Assembly: GCF_905475395.1 (NCBI RefSeq)
Contig: NC_058342.1
Span: 30,896,140-30,960,139, forward strand
Length of the DNA stretch: 64,000 bases
Direction of reading: 5' to 3'
Origin: Chrysoperla carnea
Lineage: Eukaryota > Arthropoda > Insecta > Neuroptera > Chrysopidae
The position numbers and the translations under genes are program-made. Every line of letters begins with the position of its first letter. The stretch's first letter is position 1. Under the pieces are notes generated by a model. The model saw nothing but the letters and a program-made list of their open reading frames with translations, did no database searches and had not been told where the DNA came from. Below are positions 1 through 10,420 of this stretch, one piece after another.

Positions 1-882
1 AACGATTAAAAATATTGAACGTAAACAATATTTTGATACAGGTTCTAAAACCCCAATTCCTGATCCCTGTTGATTATTAAAAAAAAAAATTAAAGGATAA
101 GGACACGTAATATTTTTTTGGCTTAAAAAAATGACTTGCTCTTAGACCAAATGGATCTAATAGTTTGTCGAAAAAACTGGAAACAGAAGGCAGGATTTAG
201 GGACTCCAGAGCCTTTATCAATATAAGATAATTTTTTTAATTTCTTGCCGTTTCACAAGTGTTGAAATTTATTTTTTGTTCATTTTGAGGTTATGTCTCA
301 AGAAAAAAAAGTTGAAAAGTTCGCACTTGTTGATTCTAATTTTCTAGCATTTCTAACTTGGAAATTAAAAGTTATCAAAATGTAATTTTGTACTTTTTAA
401 CATAATTATATCCCAATCGAATCCATACATCTGTTTATTTTTGACTTAAAATCCTTTAAGTGATTTTACGTGACATATCATCTGTATTGACCGGAAAAAT
501 TCAAAATTCAACAAGAACTCGCGTAGAGTTTTTTAACATAGAGTTTCAAAACTATGAGCAAAACGCTAAGAATAAACGTTTGAAATCTATCAAGCATATT
601 GTCCAAATTGAGTTAACTTTATATCTAAAAAGGTTAAAGGGCCTCCACCAAATGTTGGCTCCAAGGTCTCCGAATTATAAATTCGGCTCTGATTAATCGA
701 TGTTGTACGCGAAGATAGATGTATGTAGTTCCTAGCGTGTGGTTATTTTGTAGGGAGGAGGTGATATAAAATTTTCAACACGAGAAGTTTTAAGTGGCCG
801 CACAACTTATGGGAGATATTAGTTCTAAAAACCTCTTTAATGGGGTAAACCCGATAAGTCCTGGTTATTAAATTAACCGTTA
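1..882. other. AT-rich sequence without a recognisable gene
   Basis: No coding exon is recognised. I looked here for the missing 5' exons of Rheb (P-loop of the GYRSVGKSS type and the switch I segment) in both orientations and did not see them. The short open frames have no recognisable composition or motif. Confidence 0.5.
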
Positions 883-1322
883 TAAGGATGTATAGGAGGT
901 ACAATCAAATTCAAAAAATTACTAAATATTAATTTGAGGAATATTTTAACTATTCGACAATCCTGCTAAGGAAGATACTATCTACCGATTCTAATTGGAA
1001 CCTTTTTGCAGGTCACCTTATAGACATAGAATGTTATACAGGTGTAATGTTTCGCCATAATTATGATGATGAGTAATTTTTCGAAAGAACCGCATACTTT
1101 GCCAAATAAATTAATGGCAAATCCAGGTTCAGAGAGGGGACATGCGTCTACTGTTTTCTTATAAAAATGGCAAAATAACGTAACCGTAATTGAAAATTTT
1201 AGTAATTTTAGGCACAAAGAACGTAATGCTCTTTTAGTTATGGACTGAATTTTATATCATATTAGTTAAAATATTCATCAAAATATATTTAATCGTCGAC
1301 TGTAGTTCCTATACATCCTTAA
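883..1322. mobile_element. TTAA-type MITE (non-autonomous DNA transposon)
   Basis: The left end reads taaggatgtataggaggtac and the right end is its near-perfect inverted copy (tgtagttcctatacatcctta), giving 20-22 bp terminal inverted repeats around about 440 bp with no coding capacity. The termini resemble those of the elements at 7559, 9162 and 32547 (taagg-a/t-tgta), so I place them in one family. The TTAA flanks suggest piggyBac-type integration, which is an inference. Confidence 0.6.
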
Positions 1323-1799
1323 ATAATGGAAAGAATAGAGTAGATTAAAATTTAAGTGAGACCGACGGAGAAGAGTGTAGATATGAGTACATAAAATAAA
1401 ACATGTTTCATTTTCGATGTTAATTTTTAAATGTGCCGCCATTTTGATGTACAAGTGACAAGTGAAAACATCCCGGCAAGAACATATATATAAAGGGCGT
1501 AAGACTAGAGTGGTGAAGATAGCAGAAAAAAAAGGTGCCTACTTGCGTACTTTTTTTCGTTGCGTACTTTTTACTGCGCGTCAGGCTGTCTTTTGTTTCC
1601 ATCAATTGAACAATTTTAATTCTTTTCAATCATTTGACAACCGAAGGTGTAGTACAAAGTACGCAACGACCGATGACTAGACCCCGCTCAGATAGGCGCC
1701 TTAAATTCAGTCAGGGGCCCTTATAGCTCGGCATAGGAGGTTTCATGTCCTTAATACATATGTTCTTGCATCCCGGTTAACAAACTGTCACTGACCATT
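1323..1799. other. No gene seen
   Basis: Nothing is recognised apart from possible further decayed LINE sequence from about 1690 onward, leading into the fragment that follows. Confidence 0.4.
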
Positions 1800-1996
1800 T
1801 GAGCCAGCTTCTCTTTGACGACCTCTCTGATCTAAAGTCCATTGACGTCAAAGCACTCCTGCTGTTCTTAAACAGCTCAAAATGGTTCATGGATTAGTGG
1901 CCGGGGATGGGCCAACCCTTTAACGCTATCACAACGGACCCCATGGTCTAAGTGTGCCCCACCCCAGAATAGCCACTCTAACCTAACCTAACCTAT
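1800..1996 (+). mobile_element. LINE 3' end with (AACCT)n tail
   Basis: The sequence from gacctctctgatctaaagtc to the tail matches, in reverse complement, the LINE at 49374-50225 almost base for base. Shared landmarks are gtggccggggatgggcc, atcacaacgga, tggtctaagtgtgcccc and tagccactct. It ends in three AACCT units. No open frame remains. It is a 3' fragment of a non-LTR retrotransposon. Confidence 0.75.
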
Positions 1997-2315
1997 TATG
2001 ATTTCAATTTTACCAATTTTTTTTATCAAAATAAATTATCGGAGATTTCCTGATATATAATCCAGTTTTTCCCGGGTAGTACCAAAAATGCGGGGTACAT
2101 TTAAAAATAACATCGAAAATGAAATACCCTTCTCATCGATTCTCCCTCTCGGCCAGTCTAATTTTAATTTTAGTTTACTGTATAATTTACAACTGGGTAA
2201 CCTTTTAGTGAAGAAAAAACTGTAAAAATTCATGAACCTACTGATCAATAATTTATAGCTTAGCAGTTAAGAAAATTATATGCCCATCTGTTGAAAGGAT
2301 CTTTTGAAATTTTAG

Positions 2316-3845
2316 CATTTTCGAAGACAACACGTGTAAATTCACAAGATTATGATGTAAAATTAGTGGATACCGCCGGACAAGATGAGTATTCAATATT
2401 CCCCGGACAGTATAGTATGGATGTACATGGATATGTTTTAGTTTATAGTATTACTAGTCAAAAATCATTTGAAGTTGTTAAATTAATTTATGAGAAATTG
2501 TTAGATGTTACCGGCAAAGTACAGTAAGTATACCTTTTATCTTTATTAAATATCTATTAAGGTTGATAAAACATTAAGGTAGGCATGGGCAAATGGGACT
2601 TACAGAAGTTCCTCGGATTCCTTACTTAAAATACGAATAAGACAGTGGCAGCCTAACCAGCGGCAACCTAAAATACGAGTAAGACAAAGAGACAACATTT
2701 ATTTTCTATCTCATTATTAATAGAGAAACTGAGATAGGTAGAAGAGTCGTATACCCGTCTCGCTCCCTCCTCTATGAGTATTGCGGCCTTAGATAAAGAG
2801 ACACACAATACAGTTATAAAAATGGTGACTTCGACTTAAAATAACTCGTCCATGCCTGCATTAAGGCAATATATTATATCGCAGCCAACTAGCATAATTA
2901 GCCTTTCAATTAACAGTTTAACCTTTTTACTAAAGGTGTCGATCAATAAGCGGCCTAAACGATATTTAGCCATTCAATGAAGCAGCTAGACTAATGACTT
3001 TGATCGATAACTTTTAACTATTCGCCTATCCTAGTCATTCTAATTTAGTTCCACTTTCTGTCACCTGCCGCTGAAACCCACACTCTGTCAATATGGCGTC
3101 GGAAAGTAATAATATTATTGATGTTTCTCATGGTTTGTATACTTGAGATGTTTTATCGATTTTTACAAAGGGAGGAAATTTCGTAATAATCAATTCGACC
3201 AGCACCTCAAATTTCCTCTTTCCTTTAATTATACCATGATGATTTACTAATAATATAAAATTTTCGTAGTGTACCAATAGTTTTAGTCGGCAATAAAACT
3301 GATTTACATATGGAAAGAGCTGTCAGCACCGAAGAAGGACGTCAATTAGCTGAAAATTGGAAAGCAGCATTTTTAGAAACTTCCGCAAAACAGAATGAAG
3401 TAAGTACAAAATAATTAAAGACCTAGAACCATTTCGTAGAATCTTGGAATACCTAAAAAGAGGGAAAAAGGGCTTTCTCTTAGAAATTATTTGAGTGAAA
3501 CGGGCGTTTGAGATGGCTCATTTCGTGCCAACGGTAGGCTGCTTCGTTCCTTTTAACGCTAGAGTGACCCGGTATCCAGATCAATCTAATTGTGTTATTC
3601 AGTGCCAGGCAATTAAGTTTCACGATTGGAATCTTAGTCACCGGGATATGTTCGTATTTTTTTTTACTCTTGAAAAAACTACTCCTTAATTCTAATATAC
3701 TTACTTGACCGTCAATTTAATCGAATTTTTTTCAAAATGTGATGTTTTTTTTCAGTCCGTTGCAGACGTATTCCACACATTATTGATGGAAATTGAAAAA
3801 GCTGATGGTAATATGCAAGAAAAATCAAACTGTGTTATTTCATGA
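2316..3845 (+). CDS. Rheb: Rheb GTPase, 3' three coding exons (5' part missing)
   Basis: Rheb is a small Ras-family GTPase that, when GTP-bound, activates TOR complex 1 on endomembranes. Exons are 2316-2523, 3270-3399 and 3756-3845; introns start GTAAGT and end TAG or CAG, and phases match (the His codon of KVHVP spans the first intron). Encoded are the G3 box DTAGQDEYS, Rheb-typical segments such as [16 protein letters not shown], the G4 box NKTD, the G5 box ETSAK, and the C-terminal CVIS, a CAAX box for farnesylation. That gives about 141 residues against about 184 in the family, starting near residue 42 (ENT/F). The exons with the P-loop and the effector threonine are not visible upstream, so they lie beyond the window or beyond a large intron. 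Intron 1 holds a dispersed repeat and intron 2 a LINE scrap. No in-frame stop or frameshift is seen, so the gene looks intact. Confidence 0.95.
2580..2865 (-). repeat. Dispersed repeat family B, copy 1 (Rheb intron)
   Basis: It lies in the first visible Rheb intron and is shared with 27330-27602 and 56565-56795. Landmarks in the reverse orientation are tgtgtctctttat, gaggaggaagcgagac, gtatacgactcttctaccta and tgtctctctgtcttactcg. It is about 230-290 bp, non-coding, with no clear terminal repeats. The class is unknown, possibly a SINE or MITE. Confidence 0.65.
3490..3640 (-). mobile_element. Possible LINE coding fragment in Rheb intron
   Basis: The stretch ttttaacgctagagtgaccc resembles the RNase H segment of the LINE at 50100 (tctttaacgccagagtgact). 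It is heavily decayed and the match is short, so the assignment is tentative. Confidence 0.35.
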
Positions 3846-3891
3846 ACAATGAGACTGTTTTCCACACATATAAACAAAACACACACACACA

Positions 3892-3897
3892 AATAAA
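3892..3897 (+). terminator. Polyadenylation signal of Rheb
   Basis: An AATAAA hexamer lies 46 bases after the Rheb stop codon, following a short (AC)n run. A short 3' UTR ending here is plausible. It is unproven, because later AT-rich sequence holds other candidates. Confidence 0.4.
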
Positions 3898-4673
3898 AGC
3901 GATAAAACGGTTCTAATCAAGAATTCAAACTGTATAAAATCAAAATTTAGATCAATTTCAAAACGGGAATTTTCTTTTGAGTTTTTTACTTTTCATTTAA
4001 TTTTTCTTTAATTACAAATCGTTTTGAACTTTGTTTTGGGGTAATTTTTATGTTTTTCTTTTCTTTTTGCTTTTTAAGTTTTTGTTTTCGGATAATATCC
4101 AGAAAAAATGTATGTAATTTATAATTCAGATAATCGCTTTTTTGGAGCTAATCAAATTTTTCAATTACGGGAATTAGAAGAAAATCAATTATTAATGCCA
4201 TTCCTTATTAATTTTTGAGTACGTGATATTTTTATAATTTTTAAGGGACAAAATACTTTTTTTTTTGAACAAACAATGTTAATCATCGAGGAAATTTCGA
4301 TGAGCTGTTAAACCTAATCACGTCGTCTTTTGAAGTGACGATGAAAGCACAGGCTAAGTCTCGAAAAGCTGTAATTAAAAAAATTATTTAGAAAAATTGG
4401 ATTATTTACACCTACGTGGATAACTCTTCATGCTGAAAGATCTTCCGCGGAAATCATTTATCTTTCTGGGTCTCCCCACACACCTCTGTTCAAAAGTAAC
4501 CTTATCAAATTATTTGTGTAGAATTTTGGGGGTTTTACAAATTTTGATTTAGAATTTTCCAGAGAAATTGTTTTTGGTTATTCAAATTATAAAATTTATT
4601 AATTGTTCAAAATTAAAAGAAAGTATCCCCCTTAACTAATTTTCGATACATTTTTTTTCGGATAACTCCATAT
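3898..4673. other. No gene seen
   Basis: AT-rich sequence downstream of Rheb, possibly longer 3' UTR. No element boundaries or coding motifs are recognised. Confidence 0.4.
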
Positions 4674-5152
4674 AACGGGTGTTTACTTTTAAGTTAGGAC
4701 TACAAATCTATTAAAAAAAGCGTGTTTAAAAAAATTATCTCCGGTAGTAGGGCTTAAATATAGAGAAAATTTAGTCCCTTTTATCTGAAATTTTTTTAAA
4801 TGTGCTTTTACCACAGATTTGTAATAATCTAGGCCACTAAAATTAGTATCTTGAAAATTCTAAACTGTCTTTCATGTAGCTGTCAATATACAAGAGATAT
4901 TGGTCTTGTTTAGCATTATTAAAAGTGCGTTTGCGTCAACGGCCATGCTTTCCCTGGAGCTAGCTCCCCTATACTTTTGACTATGAAAAAAATTTATTAA
5001 GGGTGGATGCTATATTTACAAAAAGAACTAGCTCGCTGTTTTTCAACTGAACAAGAGAATTTGCTTCACTGTGAGTCTATTTTATTAGAAGTCTGTGATT
5101 TTCAAAATAATTATGTAATGTTAATAATACCAACTTAAAAGCAAACACTCTG
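4674..5152. mobile_element. MITE with about 25-bp terminal inverted repeats
   Basis: Left end acgggtgtttacttttaagt and right end acttaaaagcaaacactctg are inverted copies of each other, with TA beside both ends. The interior of about 480 bp has no coding capacity. The features fit a Tc1/mariner-type non-autonomous element. Confidence 0.6.
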
Positions 5153-6895
5153 TATATTTTTTGTTTCATTTTTACATCTATTCACAAAAAAATAAAAATA
5201 TTTTTGTTGTTAATTTTATGTATATATTATATAATTAGTTAAGAAAATTTAGCGACATATCCGTTTCTATCATAAAATCAAACATAACCTCAAAAGCGAA
5301 TTGACTTATGGTCCTATTTATTTTTAAAGAAAACATTTTTAAAGCATGCATTTTTTTTATATTTTTTGTCATAGATGTTTACATATTCGATTTAGATATG
5401 TGCAAAAAACTGCCATATTTAATATTGAATTTTTTGTAGTATTAATTAAAGATGGCGAAGTTATGGTACGGGTGGTAAAAAGGCACTAATCTGTTTAAAT
5501 TTCGAAGAATTTTTAGTTAATACATGTTAAATAAATTTTTTGAGATTATCTTTGCCTCTTATATCTCCAATTTTACTTCGACGTGAATTTTTCCTTGTTA
5601 ACGTTTGTTCCAAACATGCGGGCGGCAAATTTAAGAAGCGGAAAAATGGCAACCACTTACTCTCAAGAAGACCGAGACTTCTTGTCTAAGAGAGGAGGAA
5701 AATACAGACTTGTACACGTGCCCCCTTCATCCACTTACCAGCTGGTCTACTTGACTAGCGCTAAAGAGTAAATGGCAATCACTTACTTTCAAAAAGACCG
5801 TGACTTCTTACTCTTGTCTAAGAAGAAAACAGAGGCGACAAATTCCGTTTTGCACGCGGGCGCTTCTCATCCACCTACTAGCAAGTCTGCTTGATACAAA
5901 CGACTTCTGAATAATAACTGAACGTCCAAATTGATTGAAATTTTCAAAAGTATCTTCCAACCTATCAACAATCGCTGGATTTGCCAATTTCGTTGACTCC
6001 GTACTTCAGAAGAAAACTACCTTATTCGAATTAATAATCGGTATGTAAGCTTCTATGATTATTTTTTAAATGTGACGTAACTTACTTTTAAGCAAATTTT
6101 TTAAGCAATAATTAAAATTACTATTCAAATGATAATAGATAAATAATAAATAGTAAATAAAAACCGTATTTTTTCAAATGCTTTTAAGTATTGTTGGAAC
6201 ACTGTTAAAAAATTGTAAGCTTTTTAAGTATCCAAAATTTTGTTCAACGATTTTGGGAAAGTTTTTTTATGTTTATTTTTTTATTATTGAGTGATTTTCA
6301 AAATAAATTGAACTGAAGGAGTTCTAATATTCAAGGGACATTGGGAATTGGAAATTCATTTAATTTACTTCAATTTTACAGAATTAATTTGGTTAAGCAT
6401 CGAAAGGAATATATCTGCATTTGCTTCCATAAAAAAATCCAAATTCTTTTAACTAAAACCAAAACAGTTTCGCGATTAAGGAAAATGTCTTAATCAAATT
6501 GGGCTATGTAAAAGGGACCTTTTCTTGGGCTTAGGACTATCTTAATTTATTTAAATTTATCTCTTTCTCTACAAAAAATGATTCGAAATATAATTTTTTT
6601 TGTAGACAAACAAATTAGAATTTCTTTGATTCGTATAACTTTCTCCAAAATCGTTCGTAACAATCAAACGTACGTTTCAAAAATTACTTGACTTTTGGAG
6701 AATATTTTGAGTAATTTTTGTGACTCAAATATGGTATTTTGACCAATTTGATTTGGTAGTATGATAGAAATTAATTGAATTAATTAAAATTTTTATGAAA
6801 TATATTTGTAATTTATTTTAATCATTAATAAAAATAATTAAAAAGAAAAATTTACAAAAATGATTAAAAAAAAAAAAGAATTTAAAAAAAGCATA
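5153..6895. other. No gene seen except an imperfect duplication
   Basis: Apart from the duplicated segment at 5646-5910, listed separately, this AT-rich stretch shows no coding exon, RNA gene or element end that I recognise. Confidence 0.4.
5646..5910 (+). repeat. Imperfect tandem duplication of about 130 bp
   Basis: Two adjacent copies begin atggcaaccacttactctca (5646) and atggcaatcacttactttca (5773). Both continue through gaccg-gacttctt and end near ccac-tac-agc-ggtct. An open frame of 62 codons crosses the first copy only. The second copy is out of frame and interrupted, so I regard this as non-coding or a remnant of an element. Confidence 0.5.
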
Positions 6896-7174
6896 CAGTT
6901 AAAGTCGTTTATAACGACATTGAAGCGATCCATAATTATTGTCGTTGTATCTCCAAGTTCTTGTCTCACAGTAAGGTTCAAAATAAAGTGAACATGACTC
7001 AAAATAAAGCTAGTAATGTCCAAAATTTTTGGTCTTTGTAGACAACTAATTCTAATGATTGGTCGTTATAATCGATATTTCGTTTTTTCCGATGTTGTTA
7101 TAAACGAATTTGAATTTAGTTTGGATTTGCTAATTTGTCGTTGTAAACGATTTCACTATAATCGATTTTCACTG
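6896..7174. mobile_element. pogo-like MITE
   Basis: Left end cagttaaagtcgtttataac and right end (reverse complement) cagtgaaaatcgattatagt are imperfect inverted repeats, with TA directly outside both. The ends carry the cag-t-aa-tcg-ttataacgac wording common in pogo/Tigger-type MITEs. No coding sequence remains. A lone related end occurs near 11444. Confidence 0.6.
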
Positions 7175-7558
7175 TATGTGTATTAAAAATCAAAAAAAAG
7201 TTAATCAGAGGTCGCACATCACACAAAAAATTTTTCTTTTCTATTTTCTTTTTTAAATAAATGGAAAATATACTCTGAAAAAAATAATTTTTTAAATTTT
7301 ATAAAAAAAATCACACTTTTTTCTATTTTTATGGAAAATGTATAGAATATGAAAAATAATTAAATGTGTTCCTTAGTTACAAAAAAAAAATTGGTTTATT
7401 TTTATTTTTTTTTTAATTACAGTAAAGTTTCACTAATCCGGATCTATTAACCCGGCATCCTTGTAGCGACAAAACAGAACATAGCCGTTGTGGTCGGGTA
7501 TATTTTACCCATGTATATCATTGTACATTGAAAATTTCTGTATTGGGGTAATAAGTAC

Positions 7559-7954
7559 TTAAGGATGTACGAGCGACCGGGCAATCTTGATTTTTTTATA
7601 TGAAGTTGGACTGAGTCTAAATCAATTCTGAAAATTTTAGGGAGAGTTGAGAGTCGAGAAAAGTAGGCATATTTAACATTGGTTTTATGGGAAAACGGTA
7701 GACAGATGATATGTTTTCATAAATTTCTTCAAAACTAGTCGGTGGAAATTAAAAGAAAAACTATTTAAATTAATATTAAAACCTATTATTTTCAATTTTG
7801 ATGGTGAATTATTTTATAACTTGATAATATATAAGACATATTTTTCGTCTACATTCATGAAGCTATTACAAAATTCATCATCAAAGTTAAAAATAAGGTA
7901 CAAATAATTTCAACCACAAGTCGAAACTTGCCTTGATGCTCGTACTACCTTATA
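7559..7954. mobile_element. TTAA-type MITE
   Basis: Starts ttaaggatgtacgagc and ends gctcgtactaccttat, so 15-17 bp inverted ends bound about 395 bp. The interior is AT-rich and shares the phrases ttcaattttgatggtgaatt and cgtctacattcatgaag with the element at 32547-33196, confirming family membership. Confidence 0.6.
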
Positions 7955-8429
7955 ACAGATCAACAATTCAGATTTTTATTTATAGATTACTTGAATGTTC
8001 GATCAACTTTAAAGTAATAATTCAAAAATATATTCCTTGACTAAAGGCTTGCAAAAATTTTTCGTGAAAGATCTCGAAGTAAATTGTTTGCCCTTAAGTT
8101 GGAAATTTTGAATTAATAATAATCGTTTAATTAATAAGAATACAATCATTACAATTGTGACGTACTTTGTTCGTAAACCGACACACGTTAAGTATCGTCA
8201 TACTGCATTTAGATACATTTAAAAAGGAACATCCGGTAGGAACGAAGTACCTATACAATCCGCAAAAACAAAAATGCGACACTTTTTGTTACGTTAAAAA
8301 TTCACAATTTAACTTTGTTATTCATGGTCTTTTGGGGAGGGGTCCTCTATGCTCTCCTTGAGAACAAACAGTCAACCGCGAGATTTCTTCGTGTAAGACA
8401 TGCTATTTTAAGCAGATGAAGCTATAAGA

Positions 8430-8600
8430 TTCTGTCGAGGCCAGGCGCCACGTAGAAAACTCAAGATGACGCCGGGATTTCTCCCTGGATTGATGAAACC
8501 AAGGTTTCGAACCCAAACATTTTAAACCTGACGCCATGTAGTTTCTTGTGGGTGCAAATCGTTCTCCAAACAGGCCCTATAAGAGGGATTATCAGAGATT
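8430..8600 (-). mobile_element. Decayed LINE fragment
   Basis: Shares gtcgaggccag, ggatttctccct, gaacccaaacatt and ttctccaaacaggccctata with the LINE at 49640-49870 in the same orientation. No usable frame is left. Confidence 0.65.
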
Positions 8601-9161
8601 TATGGTATGTATTTCAAATTTCCAAAATCTCTGGACAAGTTATAAGAAAATTGTTTGGCGATATGACTCTTTGAATGTATCTTTGGTATGCGATACTATT
8701 GTTAATATAGCCCGATTTGAAAATCAGTATAAACTTTATAAATGAAATTTTCTTAGTATGCGATGTTTTTGTTGCTAGAAAATTTCCATTTGCATGTCTC
8801 AAACTCCTGGAAAAGCAAATTTAATGTTCTCATTGTAATTATAAAATGTATACTGACTTTTTAATCATCTATATTTTTCACTTTTATTAAAATATTTGAA
8901 TAAATTTTTTGAAAGTTTGATAAAAGAACTTGATAATGAAGTGTTTTTCAGTTTCGGGAATAAACAGAATTAGATAGATGGAGTTAAAACTGGTTGTTTA
9001 TCGATATTTATGGTGGATTATTAATTATCCTGGAAATGATAGGAAAATGGTTTGATCGAACCACGAATCACATATTCTGAATATTCACGAGTTCCTTTTA
9101 TTAAATTTTGATAAAATTTCAAACTATTCCTAATCATTATCAAACTTAAGCTAATTTACAT

Positions 9162-9716
9162 TTAAGATAGTATAGCAGTATGAAGACGGGAAACAGTTTA
9201 GTCAAATTCATAGAATATTAAACTAGATAACGTCATGGCCCAAAACTTTCGATATGATGAATGAGAGAGAAGACTGCTAGTGAGTATCCATGTGTCCCTG
9301 TCTAATCTATATGACATTGGCTACATATTGTTTACATTATTGTAGAGCCACAAAATCTCTATGCATCATATGATTATGTCATATGACTATGACAAGGACA
9401 CAGGGAAACTCACTGGCAGTCTTCTCTTCATTTCATCATGTAAGTGACATTTGGTGTCCGTGGCAATCAACTATTAAGTTTGAAAGTCTTACTCGGTAGA
9501 GGCGCTGGAATTCGTATGCAATGATTTTACATTAGCTCTTATAGGCTATTTCTCTTCTATCATATTCTGTTTGGGTAAATCATTACTGTTTGGGTAATGT
9601 TAGTTTTCTGTTATAGGCGTATCTGTCAGAGAAACGGAGGTTAAACCCCATTATTATTCTATGATCTTTTGAATAAATTTTAAAATATAACACTCGATAC
9701 TGCTATACTACCTTAA
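9162..9716. mobile_element. TTAA-type element with 19-bp inverted ends
   Basis: Left ttaagatagtatagcagtat and right atactgctatactaccttaa are inverted repeats with TTAA at both extremities. It is about 555 bp, non-coding, and contains the separate palindrome at 9254-9440, which may be a nested insertion. Confidence 0.6.
9254..9440. repeat. Palindromic element with 50-bp arms
   Basis: The arm 9254-9303 (core gagaagactgctagtgag) is matched in reverse complement by 9391-9440 (core ctcactggcagtcttctc). The loop is 87 bp. It looks like a fold-back MITE sitting inside the larger TTAA element. Confidence 0.65.
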
Positions 9717-10080
9717 CAAAATTCTAGGATCAGAGATGACACTGGAAATGTAAGCAATAATGTATATTAAGAAAAAAATATTCGGGCTTGATTTAATCTC
9801 CCGATATCCTCCAAGAAATCAAATCGTAAATTGATATAAAAAGTCAGTGAAGGCCTTTATATATATTTCACATGATCCTTTTTAAATAAATTTCCCCATC
9901 CCTACTACCTCCGATGGTGGAATTCCATCGATATAGGATGGTTTAGATTAAATTATAAATCTTAAAGTCTTAGTTAACTTCGGGATGGGCATAAAAATAC
10001 CCTAAAAATGTATCTTCTCTATTGTAATTTGTATAAATTCATATGGTTTTAACGTATAAGCCATATTGGTTTATTGTCAT

Positions 10081-10420
10081 GTCATAGACGGCAAATAACA
10101 TGGCTTCTAATTGATTACCGCCATCCATCAAGACTATAAGAGAAGGAGGCTAAACTCTGGATCTCAGGCAATGCATTCGATGGGTTCATATACGTCCGGC
10201 ACTTGTAAGTTCGCTTATCTGAATTTGGCGGCGCTGATTGCATCTCACGACCATGCTTATTGCTCAGTTCAGATAAGCGAACTTACAAGTATTGGACGTA
10301 TATGAGACCATCGAATTTATTGTCCGAGATCCAGAGTTAAGTCTTCTTCTCTTATAGTCTTCATGTCGGCACCAATCGCCTGAGTTTGGCGCAGAAATCA
10401 TGTTAGTTGCCATCTATGAC
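10081..10420. mobile_element. Fold-back element with about 150-bp arms
   Basis: Sequence from gtcatagacggcaaataaca rightwards is mirrored by sequence ending catgttagttgccatctatg. Long internal matches are gactataagaga, aactctggatctc, catatacgtcc and acttgtaagttcgcttatct. The central loop is only about 50 bp, so the transcript would form a near-continuous hairpin. Non-coding. Confidence 0.7.
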
